Shown here: one piece after another, positions 58,611 to 60,040 of the stretch
Position numbering within the stretch: the first letter of the stretch is position 1
Layout: every line of letters starts with the position of its first letter
From: Clostridiales bacterium
Lineage (GTDB): Bacteria > Bacillota > Clostridia > Oscillospirales > Oscillospiraceae
Length of the DNA: 60,040 nt
Assembly (NCBI GenBank): GCA_003522945.1
Contig: DPHR01000168.1
Span: 1,224 to 61,263, forward strand
Direction of reading: 5' to 3'
Program-made: the position numbers and the translations under genes
The notes under the pieces: model-generated
What the model saw: only the letters and a program-made list of their open reading frames with translations
Database searches by the model: none
What the model was told of the DNA's origin: nothing

Positions 58611-59421
58611 GTGAACCGGGATATATTCGTGTCGAAAAAGCTGAACTCCGGCTCGCCCGCAAAGCGTTCGGTTTCGGATCTTGCGTCGGTCTGTTACGAT
58701 GCAGTAACAGCAGGGCGAGCGGGACGCCCTGCGGCAGACGTCCGGGGCGGGTCTGTGGCACGGCTCCCCCGGGCGTTCGCCTACACTTTGCGGCTTCTTG
58801 CCGTGCCGGAGGAGGAGCGGGAGGACTTCGCCCGCGAGGTGGACGCCCGAGCACATTTCGGCCCGCGATCTGGAGGAGGCGATCCGCGAGCGAGACGAGG
58901 CGCGAAAGCATCTCGAGACGGCGGACAGGGAGCTCGGAGAGGCGCAGAAGGCGCTCCGGGACACCGAGGCCGAGCTTGCCGAGACGAAGGACGCGGCGCA
59001 GAAGATGGAGGCGATGCTGCGCGAGGCGGAGAGCCGCCCGGTGGAGGTAGCCGTCGACGAGACGGCGGTGCAGAGGGCCGTGGAGGAGGCGAAGGCCGCC
59101 GCCGCGGAGGAAAAGAAAAAGGCCGTGGCGGAGCTCGAAAAGAAGCTGAAGGACGCGGAGAGCGCCGCGAGGGACGCCGGAAAGAGCGCGGGCGCGGCGG
59201 CGGAAAAGGCACGGGCGGAGGCCGAGGAGCTGCGGAAACGGCTTGCGGCTGCGCAGAGCGGGGCAAACGAGGTGATTTTGCTCGTGAAGCTCGCGCAGGA
59301 GAACTTCAATCTGGCTGTGGAAAAGCTGCAAGTGATGAAGAGCACGGACGGCGAGACGGCGGACAAGCTGCTCGCGGGGACGAGGAAGATTTTGGAAACG
59401 CTGATCGGGAGGTGCGGATAA
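58611..59421 (+). pseudogene. Frameshifted coiled-coil phage/mobile-element gene
   Basis: The in-frame part from about 58849 to 59421 encodes a long Ala/Glu/Lys coiled coil (HISARDLEEAIRERDEA onward) with a C-terminal helical end (LVKLAQENFNLAVEKLQ). The natural upstream continuation (LLAVPEEEREDFAREVDA) is in another frame; dropping one C at about 58846-58848 joins them smoothly. This layout resembles DUF3102-like phage proteins, which have a short P-E-E-R-E-x-F segment before the coiled coil. The 5' limit is uncertain; a GTG at 58611 is only one option. If translated from 58798 the first residues would be out-of-frame junk. Confidence 0.55.
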
Positions 59422-60005
59422 TGGCGTTTGATGATGCGGCGCTGGAGCGGGCGCTGCGGGCGGAGACGAAGCACGGGCTGACGCTCTACTGCAACGGGGA
59501 GACGCTCACGGCGCTCGGATATAAGTGGATGGCGGTCGTGCCGATGGACGGCCTGCGGGAACGGTTGCGCGGGACGCTTGGCGCGCTGGTGGAGATGCTC
59601 GGCTACATCCCGGAGAACGACACGGTGCGGATCGTGCGCAACAAGGGCGGCTATCTCGTACAGCCGGAGTTGCCGGAGACGGTCGGCGAGGAGATCAACG
59701 GATATGCCGGAGAAACATACACCGAGGAGATCTGTCCGACCGGGCTGCGGATGGGGCCGAACTTCCTGATGCAGAAAAGAAACGGCGAGATCGTCGCCGT
59801 GGTGCCGCGCGGGGCAAATCTGGACGTGCACCGGTATGCGATCACGCCGGGCGGGATCGTCCAGCAGGAGGACGGCGACACCGGCGAACGGCTGTACCGC
59901 CGCGGCTATCGCCCGCGAGAGGACACGGACAGCGAGGCGACGCTCGGGAAGCGGCGGCATCTGGAGGTGATGAGCTGGTGCGATTGGGACGCGCCGGAGG
60001 AATAA
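59421..60005 (+). CDS. Unknown mobile-element protein
   Basis: A 194-residue soluble protein with no domain I recognise. It has an acidic N-terminus (AFDDAALERALRAE) and central RIVRNKGGYLVQPELPE. The ATG shares a base with the preceding stop (TAATG) and follows GGGAGGTG, so the two genes form an element operon. Confidence 0.7.
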   Translation: MAFDDAALERALRAETKHGLTLYCNGETLTALGYKWMAVVPMDGLRERLRGTLGALVEMLGYIPENDTVRIVRNKGGYLVQPELPETVGEEINGYAGETYTEEICPTGLRMGPNFLMQKRNGEIVAVVPRGANLDVHRYAITPGGIVQQEDGDTGERLYRRGYRPREDTDSEATLGKRRHLEVMSWCDWDAPEE

Positions 60006-60020
60006 ACGGACAACAAAAAG

Positions 60021-60040
60021 CCCGCCGGGAGACCGGCGGG
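60021..60040 (+). terminator. Terminator stem at the window edge
   Basis: CCCGCCGG pairs with CCGGCGGG around GAGA, preceded by AAAAA; the T-run would lie beyond the window. Confidence 0.65.

Noticed and set aside
58092..60005. 637-codon plus-strand and 631-codon minus-strand open frames through the element
   Set aside because: Only parts coincide with real genes (integrase-coupled HTH on minus; 59421-60005 on plus). The Arg/Gly-rich remainder is the wrong frame of the coiled-coil gene.

Overview
The window reads as chromosome of a GC-rich, anaerobic, endospore-forming member of the Clostridia, most likely in the Oscillospiraceae/Ruminococcaceae range. Support comes from the gene orders topA-trmFO-plsX-acpP-rnc-smc-ftsY and spoIIAA-spoIIAB-sigF, a spoIIIA operon, a small acid-soluble spore protein, YunB, a SpoIVFB-type protease, strong Shine-Dalgarno sites and many ATGA/GTGA stop-start overlaps. 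The family assignment is an inference from gene content; no search was run.

Layout. 1-16.9 kb is a dense plus-strand housekeeping block: DNA topology, tRNA methylation, phospholipid and fatty acid synthesis, RNase III, SMC, the SRP receptor, NTP clean-up, a YhbY protein, a NadD-YqeK fusion, an LCP cell-wall ligase, RsfS and LeuRS. It ends at a perfect 18-bp terminator. 16.9-23.9 kb holds a small lipoprotein, RNase P RNA (minus strand) divergent from murD, a PLP enzyme, yunB, ligA and a methyltransferase. 24-31.2 kb is an envelope region: an MMPL/RND exporter coupled to a GLUG-repeat surface protein, a DUF1622 membrane protein, and a secreted protein with six glycine-rich repeats. A tRNA-Leu(UAG) follows.

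31.5-37.2 kb is the spoIIIA operon (AA to AH), split after AB by a Cof-type HAD phosphatase. A terminator and a SigE-like promoter precede AC. A convergent SASP gene has a SigG-like promoter. 37.3-43.9 kb is the most unusual region: a PadR regulator divergent from an MtaA-like methyltransferase fused to a thioredoxin-like domain, then a DUF5714 protein, an NMT1/SsuA-type ABC importer and a CobW-family GTPase. 44-50.5 kb (minus strand) is a purine module: xpt, then a guanine-class riboswitch, then a BMP-type nucleoside ABC importer ending in a HAD phosphatase. 50.7-53.8 kb has a CofE-like ligase and a divergent beta-propeller lipoprotein.

53.9-56.7 kb returns to sporulation: spoIIAA-spoIIAB-sigF converging on a SpoIVFB-like protease coupled to a LytM-domain protein. 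At 56.8 kb a tRNA-Gly(CCC) is followed by a tyrosine integrase, a membrane-anchored HTH protein, a frameshifted coiled-coil gene and an unknown protein. This looks like the left end of an element integrated at the tRNA 3' end and running off the window.

The sporulation genes form a coherent set: SigF control in the forespore, SigE-type promoters on the spoIIIA feeding-tube genes and the LytM gene, and SigG-type output on the SASP.
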